Shown here: one piece after another, positions 45,292-56,889 of the stretch
How positions within the stretch are numbered: the first letter of the stretch is position 1
Layout: each line of letters begins with the position of its first letter
Assembly (NCBI RefSeq): GCF_016808335.1
Contig: NC_053144.1
Location: forward strand, 58,978,195-59,042,194
DNA: 64,000 nt
Source: Panicum virgatum
Taxonomy: Eukaryota > Streptophyta > Magnoliopsida > Poales > Poaceae
Reading direction: 5' to 3'
Position numbers and translations under genes: made by a program
Notes under the pieces: generated by a model
Database searches by the model: none
The model's input: only the letters and a program-made list of their open reading frames with translations
Told to the model about the DNA's origin: nothing

Positions 45292-48200
45292 TGAGATGCC
45301 CGTGGGGCTAGGACCTTGTGATGAGTGATTGAACAACACAGTGTGCGTGTGACGTTTCTCTTGGTTGGTGTCGATGCAGGTGATAGGTGGAGACTGAACA
45401 TGCGGCGACGTGTGAAGAATGAAGATATGATGCCACGCCGATGGACTGAGAGCGGTGAAGGGTGGATCAAGACTTGCGTTCGAGGGATTTGAGATCGTGC
45501 GGTGTATGTCTACTGTACCTGACGACACAGCGAGAGAACGTTGGTGGACGGTTTCTTGGTTAAGCCACAAAACCAAGATCCCGGACGTTCGTTGCGGCGG
45601 ACGTGGCTGAAGACGGGGACAATTGTCGATCGCGAGAAGATTCCGGATCGTCGTGCGGCGAGATCACGGGACGCCATGGTGCTAGATGGAAGGATCGCGG
45701 ACATCGAGATTGTTTGCCGTGGAGGATGATATTGAGTGATACGCGCCGATTACGTTAATTTGATTTACGTAATGGCAAATTTGTAATTTAGGTAGTGCCA
45801 CCCTATGGGTTATAAATATGTGGCACCTAGGATTGAGGGGTATGCGTTTTTAGGGTTCTTGGGCGTTTGCTACAGTAGCCGCCGTGAACAGTTCCGCGCT
45901 ACAGTAGCCGCCGTGAACAGTTCCGCGCTACAGTAGCCGCCTCCCTGAAGCTCTTCTTGCGTGCACTCCTGTAACACCCCTGTGTTTATCGTCTCGCTAA
46001 TCACGAATTAATTCGCTAATCGCGGACTCAAATTCGTCGTTAACGCTAATCGCGTTCGCTTAGCAAACATCTAGTTAGCAGTGTTCGATCTCGTTTTTGT
46101 CCTTGATCCGAGCTCCAAATCAACTTCCGCCCAAAACGAAAGTTGTAGATCTTCTTTTCCTCTACAACTTTTATTTTGGCCAAATTTCATGTTCCCATAT
46201 GAAAAATTGAGTTTTAACTGGTCAAACTCGGGCAAAAATCATTTAACGAAGAAACAGTGCCTCCACTGTGTTCGTCACTGTGCCCCGACGCCATACCGGC
46301 GACTGTGAACGGCGGCGAGCTTCCACGCGTCGGCCATCGCGTCTGAGCGTCGCTCTTCACTTCGCAGACGACCTCGAAGCTTCCCGTTCCGTTCCCCATT
46401 CTCCTTCCTCTGAGCTAGGTCGAGCTCGAGCGAGCAGAACCGAGCGAAATCGCCGTCGCTCGTCGCTCCGGCCAACCCTCGCCGCCCCACCTCAATCCGT
46501 CGCACTCCGAGCTGCGCGACCCCGCCCCGAAGCTCCTCCATCCATCCACGAGCGCGGCCGTGCCCTACCCCGGCCGAAGTCAAGCCCCAGACGCAGTCCA
46601 CCATTGCTGTCTTCGTCAAGCTCCGCCCCGAGCTTCGCCCCTATCGTCGAGCTCCCTCTCCGAGGTCCCCTCCGCCCAAAATCGATCCACGGTGAGCTCA
46701 ATCGCGGCCTCCTCCTACTCCCTGACCTATTCCCCACCCGAATCGGCGCCGCCGCCGTCGAATCGGAGCCACGCCGCCGCGGAACGTGCTGAGCGCCGCC
46801 GCGCATGCCGCCGGGCCTCCCTGCCCCCGCCCGCGGGCCAATACCGCGCGCCCCGCCGCCGTTGGACCCCCCTGGTGCTCGCCCCGCCTCGCCTTGCCGC
46901 CGCTTGGCCCTGCCGCCGCCGGAACGCAGCCGCCGCCGCCGCCGTGGCCATGCGCCGCCGTGAGCCGCCGGCACACGCCGCGGGGGGCCCCCTGCGCACG
47001 CTCGCGCGGCGCCGCCGCGAGCCGCACGGCCGCCTGGGGCCACTGGCCCCCATCCGCCCCTCCCCGCGCGCCGCCTGGCCTCGCCCTGGCCGGCCCGGCC
47101 GCGCCACCACCGCGCCACCCCTACCGCCGCTGCGAGCCGCCGCCGCCCTTGGCTCTGCGCCTCCCCGCGAGCCGCCTGCCACCCCGCGCCCCCGGCCGCC
47201 CTGTGCCCCGCCTGCCGCCCTGCCGCACCGCCGCCGGTCGGCCCCGCCGACGGGGAGCGCCGCCGCGCCTGCCTGGCCGCCGCGCCGGCCGCCCAGCGCG
47301 AAACAGAGGAGGAGGGGGCGGGCTGGGCCACTGACTAGCGGGGCCCGGCTGTCAGCGCCCCCCCCCCTTTATCTTTTATGTTTTCTTTCAATTATTTCGG
47401 CTGATAATTCATAATTGTGTAGAATTTCACAGAAAAATGCGAAAAATGCCAAACAAATTTTGTTAGGTTTCTAAAATCAGGATCTTCAGAGGAAAAATAC
47501 TTAATCATGCATTTTATCACTTTTTCTCTGATGAAAAATTCAATTTGTGTTTAACTTAGTTTATTTTGTACCACTTGTTTTGTTACTCTAAAAATTATGA
47601 AAAATTCGTAGTGGCTTACTCTTTTCATGTGTAATCCACTGTAAAAGTTTCGTGGCCTGTTGCTATGCGCTTTTGGGTAGATCTATTTATACTTCGTTTA
47701 CTTACTAGGGTTAGTTAATTGTTTCATGCATGCAAAGCAAATTCCTGTTAATCCATGCTAACCTAAGTCGTTTTAGTAGTTGTTTTCGAAGGAATCACTT
47801 CAGGCTAATTTGAGTTAATCATTTCATCGCATTTTGTGCTCATGCATTGCTCTGTGTCCTATTTGTTGCATGACATATTTTATTCGTGTAGACGCCACGA
47901 ACGAAGCTGTCCACGAGCTGATCGTTGAGCCGGTCCAGGAGCCACGAGCAGAGGAGCAGCAGCAGGACGCCGTTGAGCACGCCCCCGGAGACCTAGTTAA
48001 CCCCACTGACCTGCAAGGCAAGCCCCGGAGCATAACCATAATTTAAATTATTCAATGTTTATTTAAGTATTGTGCATTTATGTTCTAGGAGTTGAATGGA
48101 ACCATAGTATGCATGTTTCCCTAGGTACCGAGGGCCTATACTAGTATGCAGGTGTCGATAGAAATGCTTTGCTAAATAGGATTTCGGTAGAAGTCGAGTG

Positions 48201-49923
48201 ATTGCTGTCACTCGCGAGTTTAGGATCTTGATCCCTTAGCTTTGGCTTGAAATGAATTGTTGAGTAAAGAGAAATGGAGACCGGGCGGAAATGAGTTGGT
48301 TTGGTATGAAATGGATGGAAAGTTAGCTCCGCCTGTGTCGATTGAGGACCGTTCCGTTGTTGGCAGTGCTGATCGAGGATTGAACAGTACTAACCACATA
48401 CCGGAAGTAGGAGGTAGTCGAAACCGGTAAGCTGTGTACCACCTTACAGCGGTGATTTGAATTCCGCCATGCTACGCTGGGCGTGGGAGTTGGTGGGTGT
48501 TGGATAGGATGCCGCCTCCGGGTTCTCCGGGAGTTCACTGCGAGGGGCCCATCACCTGGGTTTTAGCAGGCGTAGTTCAGATGCCGTGGTAATGTGGAAA
48601 CAGTTGACGCGAGTGGCCCGACGGGGCTTACATGTGTCGTGTGAGTTAGGTCCACCTTGCAAGGTTAAATCGGATCGATTCGCCGTGACTCGCGGTTATG
48701 AGAGCCTTGATCTCTTTGTCACATCGTAGTAAGAAAGTGGAATGAAAATGGTATGGAAAAGACTGGTTTGGAAGTTATTAAAAGATAATCTGTTCCACCA
48801 TGTGTGTTTTAGATGAATTGGCGAACTTAGTAATACTTGGTATATTAAATGGAGCTAAAATATTGAAAGTAAGGATTCACTTATAGCAGCTTTTCAGCAA
48901 AAGAACTCCAGAGCCAAAAAGCTTTGCATGTCTAGGTAATGGGCTAAGTATACCCAGAGTCGGGTAAGCCTTGCTGAGTATTAGTATACTCAGGGTTGTT
49001 GTTGTAACCCCTCTGAGCAGGTTGTGTCCCGGAGGACTTCGAGGAGATCTGTGCGTCCTGGATTGGACAGCCACTTCCTCCAGGTTGGACCGTCGAGTGG
49101 GCCCCGTCTTCCCCGTGAAGATTGGGCAGGTTGGCACCACATCGGTGGGCAGGATGTGGAGCTCACCTTTTATCGTCGTCGTAGCTATCGTATTGTATTT
49201 CGAACTCAGTTTTAAACTTCCGCTGTGCGTTTGAACTCTGTTGTTTGTATTTAAGACTTTTATGTAAAACCTGTGTTGTAAATTAATTTGAAGATTTCTG
49301 TATGCTGGTAACACCTGTGCTCGTCTTCGTACGAGTCTAAGTGCAATTGTGATCCTGGAGTACAGTAGTTTAATCGGGATTTTACCCGACAGCCTGTCAG
49401 GTTACACCGTTTTAAGTGCACAGTAACTGGATTAACTAATAAGATGATGGTTAGTGCATTTAAGCCGGTTTAATTTGGACGGTGCTGCTACAACTCCTCT
49501 CTCCAGTCTAGCCTAGGGTTTAATTCCTAGTGAGGGATTTTTGTTGATCTCTCTAATCAAGAGAGGGAGGACGATCGGGCGGAGGCTAGATGCAATTTTG
49601 TAAGAACAAGTACTTGGTTTAATACTTTATCATTAAGTATTGTTCTTCGTTTCATTGCATCGTGCTTATTTGTTCTTCGTCAGGTTTATCGTCGGTTTCA
49701 ATCTAGGTTTTCTTGATCCGCATTTTATACTTAATTTCCTTGCATAATATTTTGAGAATAGATTTCTAGTGATCTTGTGAACCTATGTTTCGAGTTTCCT
49801 CGCGTTTGGATCTAATTTGCTAAAGTTCTTGAAATTTGGGAGTTTGATCTGTTTGCTTCCGTGCGAAATTATTTTGAGTTGCTCCCATTCACCCCCCCTC
49901 TGGTCGCATTTTCCGGTCCTACA
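45292..49923 (+). repeat. 3' LTR of the Copia element, interrupted
   Basis: Segments 45292-45969 and 49498-49923 sum to 1104 bp, the same as the 5' LTR. The interruption lies in the transcribed part, after the three GCTACAGTAGCCGCC repeats. Confidence 0.93.
45970..49492 (+). mobile_element. 3.5-kb solo LTR (Gypsy-like) nested in the Copia 3' LTR
   Basis: It runs from TGTAACACCCC to GCTGCTACA and is flanked by a perfect 5-bp duplication ACTCC (45965-45969 and 49493-49497). No second copy of either end is present inside, so it is a single long LTR. GC-rich from 46290 to 47360, it has an ACGAAAGTTGTAGATC/CTACAACTTT hairpin at about 46135-46175, and a 3' part with CTGAGTATTAGTATACTCAG near 48972, recalling the same motif in LTRs A and C. 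ORFs in its GC-rich part lack protein features. Confidence 0.85.
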
Positions 49924-49928
49924 TGTTG

Positions 49929-50389
49929 ATACAAAAACTTATGAACAGTAGCAGTTAGACAGTATCTAGAAAGTAACTACAGAAGATTTGGGTAAGATAG
50001 ATTTTGGATAGCCGCAGCATGAGGCATCCAAAAAAATTCTGACCTTACCCTGATAATACTTTTTGAGATTCTGCCAAAGCTTCAGGCTGGTTGCTATCAC
50101 ACAGTTGACCTAGCCCTGGCAAGGAGCAAGAGCCAACAGAATACAAGATGAAGCAGAGCCTCGTGGCACACAGAAAAGTTCATGAATTATGCCTTGTTTG
50201 TCATTCTTCCGCACACTTTGCATACTTCACGTGTCCGACAACAGCCACATATTGCAAGTTTCAGCATCTTGCGCCAACGCCCTTGAGAAGCTGTATCAGA
50301 TGGTGGGAAAATACCTTGTCTGAAATTGCAGCTTGTAGCATCGCAATATCTGTAGCTTTTCAGAAGTGATTTCCATGCCATGCTTGTCC
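49929..50389. other. Host sequence after the Copia element
   Basis: No gene or repeat ends recognised. Confidence 0.3.
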
Positions 50390-51250
50390 AGATGAAGTTT
50401 ACAAATTGCAACGGGGAATTTGCATTGGGAGTTGTTTTCTTCTTTTCGATTTGCTCTGTGGACTGAAACCAAAGGCTTTTCCGATGCATCTCCGGCCGCA
50501 GCTCGCCATGGGCGGCAGCATCCGACCGATCGGCCAAGACGCAAAGCGGAAGCGAGCTGCGAATCTGCGATGTGTTCAGAAGGGTTTGCATACAGAAGAT
50601 CGAACAAGGCGCATCCAATTTACCCGGAAGCAATAGCGATTTCGCGGCGGATCGAACTGACACCGGCTAGGGCACGCAATGCTCGGGAGCTCGCCGGAGG
50701 TCGGCAAGGCAGCGCCGCGGGACGACGACTCGACGATGTGGCTGCCCCGTTCGCTTCGCTGGAGTCCGAATCGGGCGTATCCTGGCCGTAGGTTGCAGAT
50801 CGGACGGCACTGGGCTGCCCAGGGGGTGGACGGTGAATGAAATACCGTCCACCCCGGACGGTAATTGGGATCCGGCCGCAAGGCCGCCCGCCGGCGAGCC
50901 GAGAGCCCGCTCGCGAGGCAAGCAAGGGGATAATGGTCTGGAGTGAACGCTAGGAGCGCCGGTGAGGCACCCGCCGCCGTCTGCGCCGGCACCAATCACC
51001 GCAGCTTCTGCCTGCCCAGTTCCGCGCGCGCCATGGGGGCGGCAAGTGGCAGGCCGCCATGGCACCGTGTGCCGCGTCCATGTCCGGCGTGACGCCGCGT
51101 TGGGCGCACAAGGCAGTGTCGCGGTGGCATCCACGCCGGACGTGGCGCCCTGGTCGATGCAGATGTCGACTGGGGCGCGCGGTGACGGAGAGGTGGGCGC
51201 CTGAACCTCAGGTTCAGCGCCATGGCATGCTCTGTCTCCTCTGCTTCAGT
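50390..51250. repeat. Diverged copy of the 1.9-kb unit (5' part)
   Basis: Sequence from about 50470 to 51250 aligns along its length with 53010-54000 and 55070-56010: same order of motifs including GATCGAACAAGGC, the inverted repeat GGGTGGACGGT/ACCGTCCACCC at 50823-50855, and GTGGATGCAGATGTCGA-like text. It is clearly older than the tandem pair. Origin unknown. Confidence 0.7.
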
Positions 51251-51283
51251 GTAAAGTGACTGAGCCATTGCAACTTCATCAGT

Positions 51284-51600
51284 AAGGCCGTGTTTTAGTT
51301 CTTTACATCTAAAATTTTTGTGTTGGAATCTTACTAATTTGAAGTACTAAATGAAGTTTATTTATAATTTTTTTTACACAGATGGATTGTAAATCGCGAG
51401 ACGAATCTAATGATGCTAATGAATCTATGATTAGTCCATAACTAGCGGATGGTTACTGTAGCATTACTGTTGCAAATCATGGATTAAGTATGCTTATTAG
51501 ATTCGTCTCGCGATTTACAGCCCATCTATGCAAAAAGTTTTGTAAACAGATTTTATTTAGTACTCCATACATGTGTCAAAACATTCGATGTGACGTTTTT
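51284..51600. mobile_element. Tourist-like MITE relative
   Basis: Central palindrome AAATCGCGAGACGAATCTAATG (51391) and ATTAGATTCGTCTCGCGATTTA (51497) matches the MITE at 8906. Left end near GGCCGTGTTTTAG; the right end is not clear. Confidence 0.55.
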
Positions 51601-51859
51601 TTTGTGTTTACGGGATTTACGGGTAAAGATAGCCTAAGCCAATGCATAGGGTATCGAATTTTGGAAACTATATGGTTGATTGTTGTGCTTCCCTTCCGTC
51701 ACCGGATGGGTAGTTCTGTGCCTGCATTGGTACATTTTTTTAGATAAAGTCCTGCATTGGTACTGCATAGTAGGCAACAAAAGTAATATGATGTTGAATT
51801 TCAGTTGCCACACGCCTTGGCCTGTGAGGTTGTGCAAGGTGAAAAACAATCAGAGCAGT

Positions 51860-52210
51860 TCAAAATGTCGTGTTTGGTTGTAACAGTAAAATTTCGCGAA
51901 AAGAGAATCTTGTATGTATGGAGTACTAAATGTAGTTTATTTGCAAAACTTTTTTAGAGATCGATGTAACTTTGCGAGCCGAATCTAATGAGCCTAATTA
52001 ATACATGATTAGATACAGTAATGCTACAGTGCCATGCTCTAATCATCGTCAAATCATGCGGCTAAATGACTCATTAGGTACAATATTGCTACAGTTCACA
52101 TGTTGTGGAGGTGCTTTTGTAATTAGACTTAATTTAATACCTCTAATTAGTGGTCAAAGTTGCAAAAAGTTTCCATCAAACCTTTTTCACCCCTAACCAA
52201 ACACAGCCTA
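51860..52210. mobile_element. Tourist-like MITE relative, diverged
   Basis: Left end near GTCGTGTTTGGTTG and right end near AACCAAACACAGCC; the interior keeps GCGAGCCGAATCTAATGAGCCTAATTAAT-type sequence, shared with the MITE at 8906. No clear 3-bp duplication found. Confidence 0.55.
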
Positions 52211-52857
52211 GGGAACTGCAGATATTCAGGTGTGCTGACAACCCTGAATTTCTTTCAGGAAATGCAGAAAAGAAATAGTCCACTGTATGAAACATCCCCC
52301 TTTTTTAATCTTACAGCAAATGAATGAACTAGTTGGTAGTTTTGAGAGACTACTGAATGAAATGTAGCAATAGAATCAACCAGCAGGTACCCAGCCACCG
52401 TGGCACCGAAGGGTGCCGCAACTTCAGGTGGGGCGGCATTGCGCTTTCTCGCTGAATCTCCTATTCTCCTCTGCTTCAACTTCAGGGTGAAGCGAGCCGT
52501 TGCCACCTCAAGTGTGATCCATACACAAGGTATGACATCCCAGTTAACAAAAGTAAGTGACTGAGATTGTGCAGTGGTAATACAAAAATCTGCTAAATTC
52601 TGTAAATACTTTGCTGCTTCTACTATAATGAAAAGGCAGAGCACCAGCCCAAGTTGATAAAAAAATCTGCTAAATCGTAATTTTTAAGGAAAAAAAAACT
52701 TCTCAGTATGGATTATTCAGATGTGATGAAGCTCTGAACATTTCCCTCACACAAAAAGGAATACTCTAACTTTAGCTCTGGCTTATTAGGTTGATGAGAT
52801 GGCAGAATCCCCAAAAATGCCAATACAAATGCCTAACCGAGTTCAGAGTCTGAGAAC
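52211..52857. other. Region between MITEs and tandem pair
   Basis: No gene recognised. A stretch near 52400-52500 resembles the CTCCTCTGCTTC-containing end of the 1.9-kb unit, so it may be another eroded piece of it. Confidence 0.3.
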
Positions 52858-54780
52858 AGTCGATTAACCAGTCGGAGCTGCATCTGATGATCTCTGATCT
52901 CTGGCCTTTAACAATGAACAGTACGTTCTAACAAATGTCCTGAAAGTCTGAATGAACAGTACGTTCTAACAGTCTCGATCTGCTCTGACCACTGAAACAA
53001 TGGCCTTTTCAACGTCCCAGATGCATGTGCTGCTCCAGCTCGCCATGCATGGCGGCAGCATCCGACCGACCGGCCATGGACGCAAAGCAGAAACAAGCTG
53101 AGATGTGTTCTGGAGGGTCTGCACAGAGAAGATCGAACAAGGCCCATCCAATTTTCCCGGAATCAAATTGGATCCCGGCCGGATCGAACCGACATCGGCT
53201 TGTGCATGCAGCGCTCCGAAGTTCGCCGGAGGCCCGCGAGGCAGCGCCGCGCGATGACGGCTCGGCGAGGGGGCGCGAGGTAGCCCCGTTCGCTTCGCTA
53301 GAGTCCGAATTGAATATATCATGATCGTCAGTTACGGATCGGACGGTCCTCGGCTGCCCAGAGGTGGACGGTAAATGAAATACCGTCCACCCCGGATGGT
53401 AATTGGGATACCGTCCACCCCCTGGTCGTCGTGTTCGGCCGCAAGGCTGCCCGTCGGCGAGCCGAGAGCCCACTAGCGAGGCCGGGAAGGGGAGAATTCT
53501 CTGGTGTAAACTCCAGTAGCGCCGGCGAGGCACCCGCCGCCGCTTGCGTCGGCACCAATCACCGCTCTGCCTGCCCAGTTCTGTGCGCGCAATGGCGGCG
53601 GCAAGTGGCCGGCGTCCCGTCGCACGGTGTGCCGCGTCCAAGTCGGACGTGGCGCCGCGGTGGATGCGGAAGGCCGTGGCGCGGTGAGGTCGGACGAGTG
53701 GGCGGACGGGGCGGCGCCGCCTGCTGGTGTCAGGTTTCTTGGGAGGAGGGGTGTGTGGTTGTGGTGGGCTGTCGCCACCGGGCGTGGGCGTGCCCCCGTG
53801 CTGACGTGCTGCGATGAGGTGTGAGGCGATGCATAGCTCGCCGCGGCGACAATGGGGCGCCGGAGCTTCAGGTTGACGAGAACGCGGCGGCGTCCACATC
53901 TGACGTGGCGTCGTGGTGGATGCAGATGTCGAACGGGGGGCGCGGCGACGGTGAGGTGGGCGCCGGAACCTCAGGTCAGCGGCATGGCGTGCATTGTCTC
54001 CTCTGCTTCCAAGTCCTCTGCAGCCAGCTTGCCTTTTCATGCCCAAAACGTGGAACGAGGATGCCGTCGCGGAGATTCTCCGGAAACTTCTGCCTTCTGA
54101 ACGTCCGGGCTCGCCGCCGCCGCCGCCAATTTGCACCCCTAGCACCGAGCTTCTCATGTCAATTACTCAGTACCAGTACGTTAACGCTTTCGCTTACATC
54201 TTTTTTGTTTGCTAATTTGGTCTTGTTTGGCGTTGGGGATCACGCTAATCACACGGGGGAATCTTCGTCGTCGTCGTCATCGTCAGAATAGAAACTCTTT
54301 TGTTTTTATTCTTATTTTGAGGAGGATAAACTCTTTTTTATTTGAAGGATCAGAAAAGAAACTCGGCACATATTGGAACGTCAGCCCACTTAGCCGCCGC
54401 TTCAAATGGCTGTCGCTGTTTCAATTGGCGGCAGATGGCTATTTCTGCAAATTATGTACCTTAAAATATATTTCTGCAAAATCGTAAAAAAGAAATAAAA
54501 AAAATCACAAAACGTAGCAGCAAAGGTGACGCTAATCTATTGGGCTGGAATGTTTCACGGCATTGCATTACAATTGGGCCGAGCCCAGTAAGCACTACCG
54601 TCGCCCAATGCAATCGACCTCCTCCTCCGTTCTTCAGACATGGGTCATGGCCTTCAGAGTCCAGGCCAAGACCAAGGTGCCAACGACGCTTATCCACAGC
54701 AAAATGCTTCGGCCAACAGAGTAGCACCGCTGGCCAATAAGCAAGCAAACGGCCCGACGTGAAAAGGTCCCAGGGCCAGG
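52858..54780 (+). repeat. Tandem unit, copy 1 (about 1.92 kb)
   Basis: From AACCAGTCGGAGCTGCATCTGATG-like sequence to AAAAGGTCCCAGGGCCAGG. Highly similar to copy 2 except for an extra block at about 54400-54520. Contains a small ORF at 54039-54215 (58 aa, starting MPKTWNEDAVAEILRKLLP) that copy 2 keeps. A second hairpin arm TACCGTCCACCCC is present at 53408. GTC/GTCGTC simple repeat near 54265. Confidence 0.85.
54039..54215 (+). other. Small conserved ORF in tandem unit copy 1
   Basis: 58 aa. The start WNEDAVAEILRKL vaguely recalls the first helix of an F-box, followed by a Pro-rich stretch and TPSTELLMSITQYQYVNAF. The counterpart in copy 2 (56048-56239, 63 aa) keeps the start and the end but differs in the middle. 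It could be a truncated first exon of a lost gene. No function is claimed. Confidence 0.3.
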
Positions 54781-54892
54781 CATCTCCAACAGATTAGCTA
54801 AATAAATCTAGATAGCTAAAAAACAAAAAAAATCCTTAAAAACAACATCCAACAGCCTAGCTATCAGAGTAGCTAATGTATCTGACTGGTTG

Positions 54893-56711
54893 AACAATCG
54901 ATCAACCAGTCGGAGCTGCATCTGATGATTTCTGATCTCTGGCCTTTAACAATGAACAGTACTGGTACCTGTAAATGTCCTGAAAGTCTGAATGAATGGT
55001 GTGTAGGAAACGTTCTAACAGTCTCGATCTGCTCTGACCACTGAAACAATGGCCTTTTCAACGTCCCAGATGCATGTGCTGCTCCAGCTCGCCATGCATG
55101 GCGACAGCATCCGACAGACTGGCCATGGACGCAAAGCAGAAACAAGCTGAGATGTGTTCTGGTCCTTCTGGAGGGTCTGCATAGAGAAGATCGAACAAGG
55201 CCCATCCAATTTTCCCGGAATCAAATTGGATCCCGGCCGGATCGAACCGACATCGGCTTGTGCATGCAGCGCTCCGAAGTTCGCCGGAGGCCGGCGAGGC
55301 AGCGCCGCGCGATGACGGCTCGACGAGGCGGCGCGGGGTAGCCCCGTTTGCTTCGCTAGAGTCCAAATCGGATATATCCTGGCCGTCAGTTACGGATCGG
55401 ACGGTCCTTGGTTGCCAAGGGGGTGGACGGTAAATGAAATACCGTCCACCCCCTGGTCGGCGTGTCTGGCCGCAAGGCCGCCCGGCGGCGAGCCGAGAGC
55501 CCGCTCGCGAGGCCAGGAAGGGGAGAATTCTCTGGAGAAAACTCTAGAAGCGCCGGCGAGGCACCCACCCCCGCTTGCGTCGGCGCTAATCGCCGCTGCC
55601 CAATTCCGCGCGCGCAATGGCGGCGGCAAGTGGCCGGCGTCGCATCGCACGGTATGCCGCGTCCAAGTCCGACGTGGCGTCGCGGTGGATGCATAAGCCG
55701 TGGCTCGGCGAAGTTCGGACGAGCGGGCGGACGGGGCGGCGCCGCCTTCTGGTGTCAGGTTTCTTGGGAGGAGGGGTGTCCGGGTGTGTGTGGCTGTGGT
55801 GGGCTGTCGCCACCGGGCGTGTCCTCGTGCTGACGTGCTGCGATGAGGTGTGAGGCGATGCATAGGCGCCGCAGCTTCAGGTTGATGAGAACGCGGCGGC
55901 GTCCACGGCGGACGTGGCGTCGTGGTGGATGCAGATGTCGAACAGGGAGCGCGGCGACGGTGAGGTGGGCGCCGGAACCTCAGGTCAGCGGCATGGCGTG
56001 CACTGTCTACTCTGCTTCCAAGTCCTCTGCAGCCAGCTTGCCTTTTCATGCCCAAAATGTGGAACGATGATGCCGTCGTGGAGATTCTCCGGAAACTAAT
56101 GGTTTCGGCCGCCACCGTCCGGGCTCGCCGCCGCCGACGGACGCCGCCGCCAATTTGCACCCCTAGCACCGAGCTTCTCATGTCAGTTACTCAGTACCAG
56201 TACGTTAACGCTTTCGCTTACATCTTTTTTGTTTGCTAATTTGGTCTTGTGTGGCGTTGGGGATCACGCTAATCACACGGGGGGATCGTCTTCGTCGTCA
56301 TCGTCAGAATAGAAACTCTTTTTTATTTTTATTCTTATTCTTATTTTGAGGAGGATAAACTCTTTTTCATTTGAAGGATCAGAAAAGAAACTCGGCACAG
56401 ATTGGAACGTCAGCCCACTTAGCCTAGCCCAGGTGATGACAAAGCGTGGTGTCGCTAATCTATTGGGCTGGAATGTTTCGCGGCATTGCTTTACAATTGG
56501 GCCGAGCCTAGTAAGCACTACCGTCTCCCAATGCAATCGACCTCCTCCGTTCTTCAGCCATGGGCCATGGGCCATGGCCTTCAGAGTCCAGGCCAAGACC
56601 AAGGTGCCAACGACGCTTATCCACAGCAAAATGCTTCGGCCAACAGAGTGTCACACCACTGGCCAATAAGCAAGCAAACGGCACGACGTGAAAAGGTCCC
56701 AGGGCCAGGCT
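54893..56711 (+). repeat. Tandem unit, copy 2 (about 1.82 kb)
   Basis: Direct repeat of 52858-54780, separated from it by about 110 bp. Contains the perfect 14-bp hairpin GGGGGTGGACGGTA/TACCGTCCACCCCC at 55419-55453 and the small ORF at 56048-56239. Confidence 0.85.
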
Positions 56712-56889
56712 TATTATATGTCAAAAATAATAACCCCCCATCGCTGCCGTTCTCTGACATGGACCAGCTACAGCTGCGTACTTTTATTTTCCTTTCGTTT
56801 CTTAATTAACGTACCACTTCGCAATCGCTTTCTCGAGGCCCCGGCGCCCATCTCGTTCTTGTATGTAACAACAACAAAAAAATATGTAT

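Larger units (their letters stand above)
37419..49923 (+). mobile_element. Sirevirus-like Ty1/Copia retrotransposon with nested insertion
   Basis: Flanked by a perfect 5-bp duplication TGTTG (37414-37418 and 49924-49928). 5' LTR 37419-38522, primer-binding site at 38525-38536, gag, pol, a 1.1-kb pol-to-LTR region with four polypurine tracts, and a 3' LTR from 45292 to 49923 that is split by a 3.5-kb solo LTR. Removing the insertion makes both LTRs exactly 1104 bp. I count four differences between them, so the insertion is recent. Long gag with a second zinc knuckle and multiple polypurine tracts fit the Sirevirus lineage. The copy cannot make a complete pol protein. Confidence 0.95.

Noticed and set aside
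46492..47414. ORFs of about 280 codons on both strands
   Set aside because: They lie in the GC-rich middle of a solo LTR, overlap on opposite strands, and are Ala/Arg/Pro-rich without domains.
53009..54157. Minus-strand ORF of 382 codons
   Set aside because: Arg/Pro/Ala-rich low-complexity reading, with the counterpart frame broken in the sister copy; no domain.
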